Shown here: in pieces, positions 21,381 through 28,223 of the stretch
Layout of the letters: the number at the start of each line of letters is the position of its first letter
How positions within the stretch are numbered: position 1 is the stretch's first letter
DNA from: Pseudomonadota bacterium
GTDB taxonomy: Bacteria; Pseudomonadota; Gammaproteobacteria; Acidiferrobacterales; Acidiferrobacteraceae
Assembly (NCBI GenBank): GCA_021797365.1
Contig: JAJZZU010000004.1
Span: 1 to 28,223, forward strand
Length of the DNA stretch: 28,223 nt
Direction of reading: 5' to 3'
Program-made: the position numbers and the translations under genes
Notes under the pieces: model-generated
The model's input: only the letters and a program-made list of their open reading frames with translations
Told to the model about the DNA's origin: nothing
Databases searched by the model: none

Positions 21381-22090
21381 CACATTCTCAACAAGCGACC
21401 ATCCATGTCTTTTTGCGGACACCTCTGGTCCTGGGAAAGATCGGCAACCGATCGGTTCTCGACGCGCTGCTCTTTCACCGGCTGATGTTGATCCATAACG
21501 CTGACGCGGAACGCGCGCGCGCCGATATGCCGCTCGATCGTTTGGATGCCGGCCTCTGGGCCTGCGGGGGCGGGTATGACCCGTACCGCGCGCGCAGCGT
21601 GACCCACCGTCTCATTTTTCGCCGCTTTCTGGCGACAACGGGGTCGGATGTCTCTCGCCTTCTGGAAGAACACAACGGGCTATCCCCTCAGGAGATTCCG
21701 AAGGCGTTGAGCCGCGCATTCGGTATGTTCATGTCGGCGATGTCCAGCGGCTATCCGGTGAGTCAGGCTCTGCAGGTCGATTTCCGGATGCAGGGCAACG
21801 TCGAACAGGCCTTGCGCCTGTTGCAGATGGAGCCGTTCCTGGGGCCCGGGCAGTCGTGCGGTTACGGGGAGATCGACAGCGTAAGCGCCGACTGGGAAGA
21901 CGAAACCCATGACGTTTCCTGGTTGCTCACCGATCCGGACGGCTGTCTCACGCGCCCGATCCCGGACGCCTTGAGTGCCCACATCGACACCACACTGGCG
22001 TGGCCGTCGCGGGTGGCGATCGAGGCCCCGTACTGGCAGAGCCCCACCCAGCCCGGGTGGCGGCCCCGTTCCGTGGAGTCTTCCGGATAG
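21377..22090 (+). CDS. csf3: Csf3, Cas5-like subunit of type IV effector
   Basis: A 237-residue RAMP protein that should cap the 5' handle of the crRNA. ATIHVFLRTPLVLGK at the N-terminus is the Csf3-type first strand. FGMFMSAMSSGYPVSQALQVDFRMQGN and the glycine-rich FLGPGQSCGYGEI segment before residue 170 are characteristic. The ATG overlaps the csf4 stop and is preceded by AAAGGAG. It is the last gene of the operon; the array 1 leader begins about 125 nt later. Confidence 0.87.
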   Translation: MTHSQQATIHVFLRTPLVLGKIGNRSVLDALLFHRLMLIHNADAERARADMPLDRLDAGLWACGGGYDPYRARSVTHRLIFRRFLATTGSDVSRLLEEHNGLSPQEIPKALSRAFGMFMSAMSSGYPVSQALQVDFRMQGNVEQALRLLQMEPFLGPGQSCGYGEIDSVSADWEDETHDVSWLLTDPDGCLTRPIPDALSAHIDTTLAWPSRVAIEAPYWQSPTQPGWRPRSVESSG

Positions 22091-22243
22091 CCCGGATCCT
22101 CCCACCCAGGCGTCCCGGCAACGGCGGCGCCGCGTTCTTTAACAATTCGGCGAACACCTACCCGCCCTGCCGTAAACCGGCCCGGCGCGGTAGTGTGCGG
22201 GAGACGGCCTAATGGCTTGTTTTCCCGCCAGAAAATGGGAAGA
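22091..22243 (+). promoter_or_regulatory. Leader of CRISPR array 1
   Basis: The 27 nt directly before the first repeat (22217-22243: TTGTTT ... AAAATGGGAAGA) match the 27 nt before array 2 (23965-23991) at 21 of 27 positions in the same register, which fixes the transcription direction as +. The rest of the gap carries a GCGGCGCCGC palindrome near 22123 and otherwise nothing recognisable. Confidence 0.65.
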
Positions 22244-23009
22244 GCATTCCCCGCGTGCGCGGGGGTGAACCGGAGATCAACTGGGCGCGATCGACCTGGC
22301 CCTCGCATTCCCCGCGTGCGCGGGGGTGAACCGGCTTGGGCGACGGCTAAGAGACCAGCGTCTTTGCATTCCCCGCGTGCGCGGGGGTGAACCCCCTGCC
22401 CTGTCCGCCGAGCCTGGCGGTGATCGGCATTCCCCGCGTGCGCGGGGGTGAACCGAAACCTACTCCTCCGCCACGTTCCTGGAGGCAGTATTCCCCGCGC
22501 GTGCGGGGGTGAACCTAAAGACTAGGCGTCAGGCGGCACGGCGGTCTGGTATTCCCCGCGCGTGCGGGGGTGAACCGTCTCCCTTCCTGTCAAAAATCAG
22601 GACACGATCGTATTCCCCGCGCACGCGGGGGTGAACCCATGAGGCCGCGGCGCTTTTGTCCATGCCCAAAGTATTCCCCGCGCACGCGGGGGTGAACCAG
22701 TCCACCAAGGTTACGGACTCATTGAGTTGGCGTGTTTTCCCCGCGCACGCGGGGGTGAACCGGGGCCAGCGCAGCGATGCCCCCTCGCTATCAGGTATTC
22801 CCCGCGCACGCGGGGGTGAACCGAGCCTGGGTGAATCCCAGACGGCGATCGAGCAGGTATTCCCCGCGCACGCGGGGGTGAACCGTAGGTCATGTCCTCT
22901 CCCCACGCCGCCCGCTCGGTATTCCCCGCGCACGCGGGGGTGAACCTGTGCGGTTGTGTGATCTCTTCCAACCCACCCGTCGTATTCCCCGCACCAGCGG
23001 GGGTGTCCC
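22244..23009 (+). CRISPR. CRISPR array 1: 13 repeats, 12 spacers, I-E-like repeat
   Basis: Repeats of 28 nt recur about every 61 nt, with starts at 22244, 22305, 22366, 22427, 22488, 22549, 22610, 22671, 22734, 22795, 22857, 22919 and 22982. Spacers are 33 nt, with a few of 34-35. Repeats begin GCATT (first four) or GTATT and end GGTGAACC, with a CCCCGC/GCGGGG stem and loops GTGC, GCGT and GCAC that change in blocks. The ninth starts GTTTT. The last keeps the stem but ends GGTGTCCC, the usual decay at the distal end. Spacer 6 (22577-22609) reads in reverse as a TraD-like peptide. The array follows csf3. Confidence 0.97.
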
Positions 23010-23033
23010 ATGCGTGTTATTCGGGAACGACGC

Positions 23034-23060
23034 TTCCCCATGCGCGAGCGTGGGGGAACC
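23034..23060 (+). repeat. Degenerate repeat-like hairpin just upstream of csf1
   Basis: The segment begins TTCCCC and ends GGGGGAACC like a CRISPR repeat. It forms an 8-bp stem, CCCCATGC with GCGTGGGG (one G-T pair), closed by a GCGA loop. It lies 24 nt after the last array-1 repeat and 10 nt before the csf1 ribosome site. It may be a decayed repeat, or a hairpin that Csf5 could bind or cut in the csf1 leader. Confidence 0.6.
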
Positions 23061-23084
23061 TTTCCAATACAGGAGATGTTAGCC

Positions 23085-23930
23085 ATGAACGATATTCTCA
23101 ACGAGGCGTCTCGCTTCTTTTACGATCACTTTGGCCACACCACTGAAGGGCAGCCGCTGAATGTCAGCGTGGAGCCCCGCGAGCAGGTCGCATGTGCCTT
23201 GTGCGGCGCGACCGGGCCTGGGGTGTACGACGGCCGCTCCAACATGCAAAAGCCGCTCTGTAAGCCGTGCTGGAGCTTCTACCAGAACAGCCCGCGTCAC
23301 TTTCCCAAGGTCACGAAAGACCGGAGCTTTTCCGGCAAGGTCCAAACGCCCTGGATCGTGGATACCCAGGGCATGCGGATCTATACCAGCCCCACCGACC
23401 AGGAGCGCAACGTGCCCGACATCCAGTATGTTGCGAGGCGCGGCAACATCATGGGCGCTATTCTGCAAGACATCCTCGAGGGGGTGGTGACGCCGCCCTT
23501 TTTATGGGGCAAGTTCTCCAAGAAAAAGGAAGAGTGCCTGACCATAATCGAGGTGACCCGCAGCCTGTCCCGGGTGATCTTCTGCGACGGCAAGAGTCGT
23601 GCCCAGACCAACTACAACATGGTCCAGATCGGCGAAGCGCTGGCGCACCTGGATGCCCGGGATAACCCCAAAGAGGTGCCCAAGGTCTTGCAGAGGTGGC
23701 GGTATGGTGACGACATCCAGGGGAAGTGCCCGCGCCTGGATATCAAGAAGGGCCTTCGGGAATCGGGATATGATGACCGGATCCTGATGCCGCTCTCCCT
23801 GGGCGAGCGTCAGGCGATCGGCCAGATCCTGGACAACCGCAAAGAACAGGCTAAGGCCGACAAATTGAAAGCACGAAGCGTCCATCCCGACGCTGCCTCG
23901 TCCGTTCTAATGGAGCACGGGCTTGCCTGA
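23085..23930 (+). CDS. csf1: Csf1, large-subunit-like zinc protein of type IV effector
   Basis: A 281-residue protein with the Csf1 zinc finger, CALC at residues 37-40 and CKPC at 59-62, followed by a helical C-terminal half. Csf1 takes the place of the Cas8 large subunit in type IV complexes. ATG 23085 is chosen over the upstream ATG at 23010 because AGGAG lies 9 nt before it and because the 23010 start would translate repeat-derived sequence. Unusually, the gene is not next to csf2-csf3 but lies between the two arrays, about 60 nt before the array 2 leader box. Its transcription may depend on read-through of array 1, or on a promoter I cannot see. Confidence 0.85.
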   Translation: MNDILNEASRFFYDHFGHTTEGQPLNVSVEPREQVACALCGATGPGVYDGRSNMQKPLCKPCWSFYQNSPRHFPKVTKDRSFSGKVQTPWIVDTQGMRIYTSPTDQERNVPDIQYVARRGNIMGAILQDILEGVVTPPFLWGKFSKKKEECLTIIEVTRSLSRVIFCDGKSRAQTNYNMVQIGEALAHLDARDNPKEVPKVLQRWRYGDDIQGKCPRLDIKKGLRESGYDDRILMPLSLGERQAIGQILDNRKEQAKADKLKARSVHPDAASSVLMEHGLA

Positions 23931-23991
23931 ATCGTCGGTGGTTTGGGGAGCGGCATGCAATGTGTTGTTTACCATCGGGAAAATGGGAGGA
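23931..23991 (+). promoter_or_regulatory. Leader of CRISPR array 2
   Basis: The 61 nt between the csf1 stop and the first repeat contain the 27-nt leader box at 23965-23991 (TTGTTT ... AAAATGGGAGGA) shared with array 1. The leader is short, so the array 2 promoter must lie here or within csf1. Confidence 0.6.
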
Positions 23992-25790
23992 GTGTTCCCC
24001 GCATGCGCGGGGGTGAACCGACCTGATGTGCCGAGCGGTTTTGTCGTCGCTGGTGTTCCCCGCATGCGCGGGGGTGAACCGTCGAGGTCATCCAAAACCG
24101 GAAGTGGCGCAAAGTGTTCCCCGCATGTGCGGGGGTGAACCCCCGGCGGCGATGGCGAGAAAACCCTCCACCACGTGTTCCCCGCATGCGCGGGGGTGAA
24201 CCGAACCCAGGCCAGATGAAATCCAAGGGTTGCGGGTGTTCCCCGCATGTGCGGGGGTGAACCACGCGGACCTTGGTTTGGTTGCCGACGCTACCCGTGT
24301 TCCCCACGCACGTGGGGGTGAACCAGTCGCCGGGCCGGTCCGCGTGCCGCGCCCATAGTGTTCCCCACGCACGTGGGGGTGAACCCAGAAAACCCCGGAT
24401 CTACAAGTACCACAAGTGGTATTCCCCACGCACGTAGGGGTGAACCCAGAACAACACCAGCAACGCCCGCGACGCGGCTGTGTTCCCCACGCACGTGGGG
24501 GTGAACCGTCGCGGAGGCGCTTGATGATGTGGACGGTCAGGTGTTCCCCACGCACGTGGGGGTGAACCATGATGAGTGACCAGCATGCCCGCGCCGGTCT
24601 CGTGTTCCCCACGCACGTGGGGGTGAACCCGAGGGGGCGGCGCTTCGTGAACGGCGGGAGGCGTGTTCCCCACGCACGTGGGGGTGAACCTCGGGGCAAG
24701 GAAAGGTAGCACGAATCGCCACAGGTGTTCCCCACGCACGTGGGGGTGAACCCAGCACGTCCTGCTTATGGAGGCCATACAGTTTGTGTTCCCCACGCAC
24801 GTGGGGGTGAACCCTGGGCACTCAGGATGAGCACGTCACGGTCGGGGTGTTCCCCACGCACGTGGGGGTGAACCAAAAGAGTTGCGCAAATTGCCCGGGG
24901 GCTTTTTGTGTTCCCCACGCACGTGGGGGTGAACCAGGCGCCCTTGCATGGCCTCACGCATGGCGCGGGTGTTCCCCACGCACGTGGGGGTGAACCGAGA
25001 GGGATACCAGCAACATCAAGCCCACCGGGGTGTTCCCCACGCACGTGGGGGTGAACCCGCGCGTCCCTGCGCACCACCATGATCGTTACGGTGTTCCCCA
25101 CGCACGTGGGGGTGAACCGGCAGCGATTGGCACAAGCCGGCGCTTGCCGACTGTGTTCCCCACGCACGTGGGGGTGAACCGATTAAACTTGTCCACGACC
25201 ATCCACCCCTCAGGTGTTCCCCACGCACGTGGGGGTGAACCATCACGAACCACGCCGCATCGCCCTCCACTACCGTGTTCCCCACGCACGTGGGGGTGAA
25301 CCTCGGGCCAAGGCATCGGCGATGGTGGTGCTCTCGTGTTCCCCACGCACGTGGGGGTGAACCGATCATATCGCCCCGCTCGGGGTTATAAAACAGGTGT
25401 TCCCCACGCATGTGGGGGTGAACCGCAAACGGGCAGAAATGGCCTACGTTACGGTGGGTATTCCCCACGCATGTGGGGGTGAACCTTCTCCCGATGGAGG
25501 GAGATTGCCCTCGCTTTGGTATTCCCCACGCATGTGGGGGTGAACCCTAGGCAAACGGGCGGCGAGGACCTATCTTAACGTATTCCCCACGCATGTGGGG
25601 GTGAACCAACACCAAAGAGGCCAAAGAGGCGGCGGACGGTGTATTCCCCACGCATGTGGGGGTGAACCCAATACAAGGCCTTACGGAAGCTGCACCCTAA
25701 CGTATTCCCCACGCATGTGGGGGTGAACCACCACACATCCGCGACCGGCACGCCCTGCTCCGGTATTCCCCACGCATGTGGGGGTGAACC
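23992..25790 (+). CRISPR. CRISPR array 2: 30 repeats, 29 spacers, I-E-like repeat
   Basis: Thirty 28-nt repeats with a 61-nt period run from 23992 to 25790; spacers are about 33 nt. Repeats start GTGTT or, from 25458 on, GTATT, and end GGTGAACC. The first five have a CCCCGC/GCGGGG stem with loop ATGC or ATGT. The sixth (24297) onward have CCCCAC/GTGGGG with loop GCAC, and from 25397 loop GCAT. The repeat at 24419 has one stem change (GTAGGGG). The last repeat is intact. The spacer at 25364-25396 reads in reverse as a TraD-like peptide. It shares its leader box with array 1. Confidence 0.98.
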
Positions 25791-25839
25791 ATAACAAGCG
25801 GTATCGACGGTAGCAAAAGGCCAGGCCTCGTTACATACG

Positions 25840-25855
25840 GTATAGTCTGCTATAC
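25840..25855. promoter_or_regulatory. 16-bp palindrome upstream of the 25887 gene
   Basis: GTATAG-TCTG-CTATAC is a perfect inverted repeat with TATACT as a possible -10 at 25851-25856; a -35 at the right distance is not convincing. It lies 31 nt before the next ATG, so an operator-promoter is likely. The 96 nt between the array end and this gene otherwise show nothing. Confidence 0.45.
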
Positions 25856-25886
25856 TTACCTCACACTCACGCACACCTCACACACG

Positions 25887-26081
25887 ATGCCAGCACACGA
25901 ACATCAGCCCCAACGCTACGGCTGCTACGATCGGAAGATCGTACCTACCATGCGCTATCAGGTCGGCTGGACAGAGGATGGCCGCCGTCTCATGGCGGAC
26001 CGGCCGTTCCGTCTCGGCCACGTTTGCCAGTGGGAGGCGCGCCACGCGGATCCGCGGTGCGCCGGGTGCCAGGCGCCATGA
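25887..26081 (+). CDS. Small unknown protein after array 2
   Basis: A 64-residue protein with three cysteines, two in a C-x2-C arrangement (CAGC) near the end, which with C48 and nearby histidines might bind a metal. No clear ribosome site precedes the ATG. Its stop overlaps the next start (ATGA at 26078), which supports it being real. Family not recognised. Confidence 0.5.
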   Translation: MPAHEHQPQRYGCYDRKIVPTMRYQVGWTEDGRRLMADRPFRLGHVCQWEARHADPRCAGCQAP

Positions 26082-27205
26082 CTATACAACGCACGCTGGC
26101 CGCGTTCTCTGTGGCGCCAGATCGCATTTCCCTGCTGAAGGCTCAGGGCGACGACGCCGTTGCGATCCGTGATCTCCTGGCGACCTTGGGGTTTGTCACG
26201 CCATCCCCCAAAGAGCTTGAGTCGTCGTTTACCGCGGCGCTCCGCCACCCCTCCCGCTACATTCCCGAGCCGACCATAGTCGAGGTTACGGTCTACAAGC
26301 ACAAGAACGGCGAAACCACCCACACGAAGGAACATTTCTTCACCGGATTCGAGCAAACGGCGGTCGTGTTGTCGTACATCAAGGGTCGCCTGGGTCTGCG
26401 TTCGCCCACGAAACTGGCGCGAGAAACGATAAAGGAGGCTTTTAGAGATCGTGACTATAGGGAACGACATCCTCATCCAGGAGCGGCGCCTACCGAAGAC
26501 CTAGCCTCCTTTTATCAGGATCTGCGGGTTACCAGTGTCCGCTTGGCGCAGATGGCAGGCCTTCTTTTGGCGCATGACCGGAACGTCACGAAAAATTGGA
26601 AGGGGACCCTTATACGCGACGCCGCCCTCAGCGGCTACGTCCAGGAACCCCTGGAAAGCCTCATCCGGACCGCCGGCACCATGGACTGGGAGGGTCGCCC
26701 GTATCGCGAGATGGCCTTTCACCTCTTGATCTATGCCGCCCTCTATCAGGGTGCGGCGCGCCGCACAGAACAGTGGATCACGTCCCGGTACGCCATTTCG
26801 CTGCAAGACATGGCGGAAAAGAGCCCGGACCAGGAGGTCCCGGCATTGATCGTTCTCACGGATAAGGGCACCGCGTTGCCATCAAACCAATGGCGTCCGG
26901 TTGTTCCGCAAGACTTGGAGATCATCAGGCAGGGGTGCCCCCTGCCCCCGTTCCCGATGTTCCTGGGCAAGACGGATTCCGAAACGCCGTCGAAGACGAC
27001 ATGGGCCATGGTTCCCGAGGCCACGGTGAGCAAACAAGGGGGGTGGTGTACACCGGATCCCGCCTACAAGAATTCCGTGGACTGCCCGGATTACCAGTCC
27101 ATCCACACACCCGATAAAGCGCTCGCCTCGCTGCCGGGGGACACATCCCGCCTGGCCGAGATTTGCACCATCGAGGCCGTCTTGCGGGCGCTTCAGATAG
27201 CCTGA
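26078..27205 (+). CDS. Unknown 375-residue protein downstream of CRISPR
   Basis: A soluble protein of 375 residues with a beta-rich segment (TIVEVTVYKHKNGETTHTKEHFF, about 66-88), a helical middle (about 140-260) and a cysteine-containing proline-rich end. ATG 26078 is taken because it overlaps the stop of the preceding gene; the frame is open 18 codons further upstream. I do not recognise the family. It is coupled to the next gene as well (TGATG at 27203-27207), so 25887-27456 forms an operon of unknowns. No link with CRISPR function can be shown. Confidence 0.65.
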   Translation: MTIQRTLAAFSVAPDRISLLKAQGDDAVAIRDLLATLGFVTPSPKELESSFTAALRHPSRYIPEPTIVEVTVYKHKNGETTHTKEHFFTGFEQTAVVLSYIKGRLGLRSPTKLARETIKEAFRDRDYRERHPHPGAAPTEDLASFYQDLRVTSVRLAQMAGLLLAHDRNVTKNWKGTLIRDAALSGYVQEPLESLIRTAGTMDWEGRPYREMAFHLLIYAALYQGAARRTEQWITSRYAISLQDMAEKSPDQEVPALIVLTDKGTALPSNQWRPVVPQDLEIIRQGCPLPPFPMFLGKTDSETPSKTTWAMVPEATVSKQGGWCTPDPAYKNSVDCPDYQSIHTPDKALASLPGDTSRLAEICTIEAVLRALQIA

Positions 27206-27456
27206 TGGCCACGCCCCGCACACCCGTAGGAACGCTCTGGCCGCTGGACCGGATCGAGTACGTCCAGTGGCTTTGGTATTGTGGCCTGTCGCCCCACAAG
27301 ATCCAACGCACCATACACTGTAGCCGCGGTGTCCTCATGCGGCACCTGCGCGTCGATCTTCGCCATCTCAGGGCGCTCCGGGCGCGAGAGGCAGGATGCG
27401 ATTCCAATCTCGACCGGGAAGCCGGCGGGGAGGCTTGGGTTCGCGACGGGAATTAG
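27205..27456 (+). CDS. Small protein with helix-turn-helix-like segment
   Basis: An 83-residue protein whose middle (IEYVQWLWYCGLSPHKIQRTIHCSRGVLMRHLR) resembles a recombinase or sigma-like helix-turn-helix. It starts on the last base of the upstream stop and ends 3 nt before the dyad operator of the next gene, so it could be a regulator. Family uncertain. Confidence 0.55.
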   Translation: MATPRTPVGTLWPLDRIEYVQWLWYCGLSPHKIQRTIHCSRGVLMRHLRVDLRHLRALRAREAGCDSNLDREAGGEAWVRDGN

Positions 27457-27478
27457 GGTATACTGCCATGACAGTATA
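27435..27478 (+). promoter_or_regulatory. Promoter with 20-bp palindromic operator
   Basis: The dyad TATACTG-N6-CAGTATA occupies 27459-27478 and its centre CCATGA is itself nearly palindromic. TATACT (27459-27464) can serve as a -10 with TTGGGT (27435-27440) 18 nt upstream. The same half-sites and spacing occur in the promoter at 10699-10718. The operator lies 20 nt before the next ATG. Confidence 0.6.
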
Positions 27479-27498
27479 TCGCCCCATCGGGAGGCCCT

Positions 27499-28223
27499 AT
27501 GGCCAACGAACCCACCAAGACCCCAGTAACCCCCATGACCTACGGCGTTGCCCTGGAGCTGACCGAGATTAACTCTAAGGACCAGACCGTGCGTGGCGTG
27601 GTCCACCTGGACACCCCGCCCCTCCTGAAGAAGGGCGAAGAGATCACCGTCTCCTTTAGCCACAAAGAGGCCCAGTGGGCCAAGATCGAGACGAGCCTCA
27701 AGAAGGGTCAGGCGGCCCCGGTCAAAGGGGTCACCGAGAAGTCCATCATCGTGCTCGAGAACGCCTACCGGGACGAGAACGGCAAGATCATCGCCCGATG
27801 GGCGCGCACCGCGCGCTCGGCGCTCAAGGCCCTTCAGGACGGCACCTTACATGATCGCCGCAAGGTCATGCCGGCCTGGGTCTCGGAGCCCGTGTTGGCC
27901 TTCAAGAACCCGAATCCCACTGCCGATGACCCCGATTACGTCATGTGGCCGCTTACGGCGACCAGCCTCAGCACGCTCGATCGCACAGGGCAGGTTCGGG
28001 AATACAACAAGGAATGGCTCGTGTCTCGCCTAGAGGAGGCCCGACGCATCGTCGAGATTCCGGTCTCCGTCTATCTGCGTAGCTTCACCCTGAAGTCCCC
28101 CATGGTGACCCAGGACACCGACGTAAACGAGGTCCGGGCGGCCCTCACGGCGTCCCTGGAACAGGGTGATGGGGCCGTGGTGATGTACCTCGATGCCAGC
28201 AAACCGCGTCCAGGATGGCGGTG
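27499..28223 (+). CDS. Unknown protein, 3' end cut by window edge
   Basis: At least 241 residues from ATG 27499, preceded by a GGGAGG site, with no stop before the window end. The sequence is rich in beta-prone and charged stretches (VALELTEINSKDQTVRGVVHLD, ITVSFSHKEAQW), lacks a signal peptide and has no cysteines. I do not recognise the family. It has its own promoter with a dyad shared with the 10755 gene, so the two are probably co-regulated element functions. Confidence 0.7.
   Translation, partial: MANEPTKTPVTPMTYGVALELTEINSKDQTVRGVVHLDTPPLLKKGEEITVSFSHKEAQWAKIETSLKKGQAAPVKGVTEKSIIVLENAYRDENGKIIARWARTARSALKALQDGTLHDRRKVMPAWVSEPVLAFKNPNPTADDPDYVMWPLTATSLSTLDRTGQVREYNKEWLVSRLEEARRIVEIPVSVYLRSFTLKSPMVTQDTDVNEVRAALTASLEQGDGAVVMYLDASKPRPGWR

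Noticed and set aside
17037..22090. A type I-E Cascade locus, suggested by the repeats and the Cas6e-like protein
   Set aside because: There is no cas3, cas8e, cse2 or cas1-cas2; csf4 (DinG), csf1, csf2 and csf3 define type IV-A instead.
23010..23084. Upstream ATG for csf1 at 23010
   Set aside because: It would translate the end of the array and the repeat-like hairpin and lacks a ribosome site; ATG 23085 has AGGAG 9 nt upstream.
22529..25874. Long minus-strand and plus-strand open frames across the arrays with recurring HPHVRGEH / GSPPRAWGT / FTPTCVGNT peptides
   Set aside because: They are translations of the CRISPR repeats; the 61-nt period shifts the frame each unit, so the three peptide versions rotate. 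They are not genes.

Overview
The window is a GC-rich, gene-dense proteobacterial segment that looks like part of a conjugative plasmid or integrative conjugative element. Codon use and the I-E-like CRISPR repeats resemble Acidithiobacillus-type acidophiles and related gammaproteobacteria, but the host is inferred. No rRNA, tRNA or housekeeping gene was seen.

Layout. (1) 1-2646: a compact + strand run with a truncated unknown gene, a short DUF262 protein, a MazG-like pyrophosphohydrolase, a zinc ribbon protein, a phage-type dNMP kinase and a DarG-like macro domain. (2) 2720-8934: a tightly coupled conjugation operon of the IncI/Dot-Icm (MPF-I) type, with two unknown proteins, a lytic transglycosylase, a TrbA/DotM-like protein, a small unknown, an IcmT/TraK-like protein and a TrbC/DotL-like coupling ATPase. 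(3) 9009-10644: a HipBA toxin-antitoxin pair. (4) 10755-14027: an unknown gene and an Mrr-like nuclease gene, separated by an inserted cassette of an AHH nuclease toxin plus two related immunity-like proteins. An 83-bp duplication of the old gene junction flanks the cassette. (5) 14099-15146: a glycine-zipper lipoprotein, a lone XRE regulator and a YgiT/MqsA-type zinc protein. (6) 15251-25790: a type IV-A CRISPR-Cas system. (7) 25887-28223: unknown genes, the last one cut by the window edge.

The CRISPR region is the centrepiece. A promoter lies downstream of four 10-bp repeats and upstream of about five degenerate ~37-bp repeats. It appears to drive a DGQHR-domain gene, a Cas6e-like csf5, csf2 (Cas7), a 55-codon csf4-derived ORF, csf4 (DinG helicase) and csf3 (Cas5). 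Array 1 (13 repeats) follows, then csf1, then array 2 (30 repeats). The arrays share a nearly identical leader. No cas1, cas2 or DNA-cutting effector gene is present, as is usual for type IV.

How it fits together: Csf5 should cut the array transcripts, Csf1/Csf2/Csf3 should assemble on the crRNA, and the Csf4 helicase should act at the target. Two spacers, one per array, read on the reverse strand as 11 uninterrupted codons each that resemble neighbouring motifs of an F-type TraD coupling protein. The element's own coupling protein is of the different DotL/TrbC type. The simplest reading is an I-type conjugative element using type IV CRISPR against F-type conjugative competitors.
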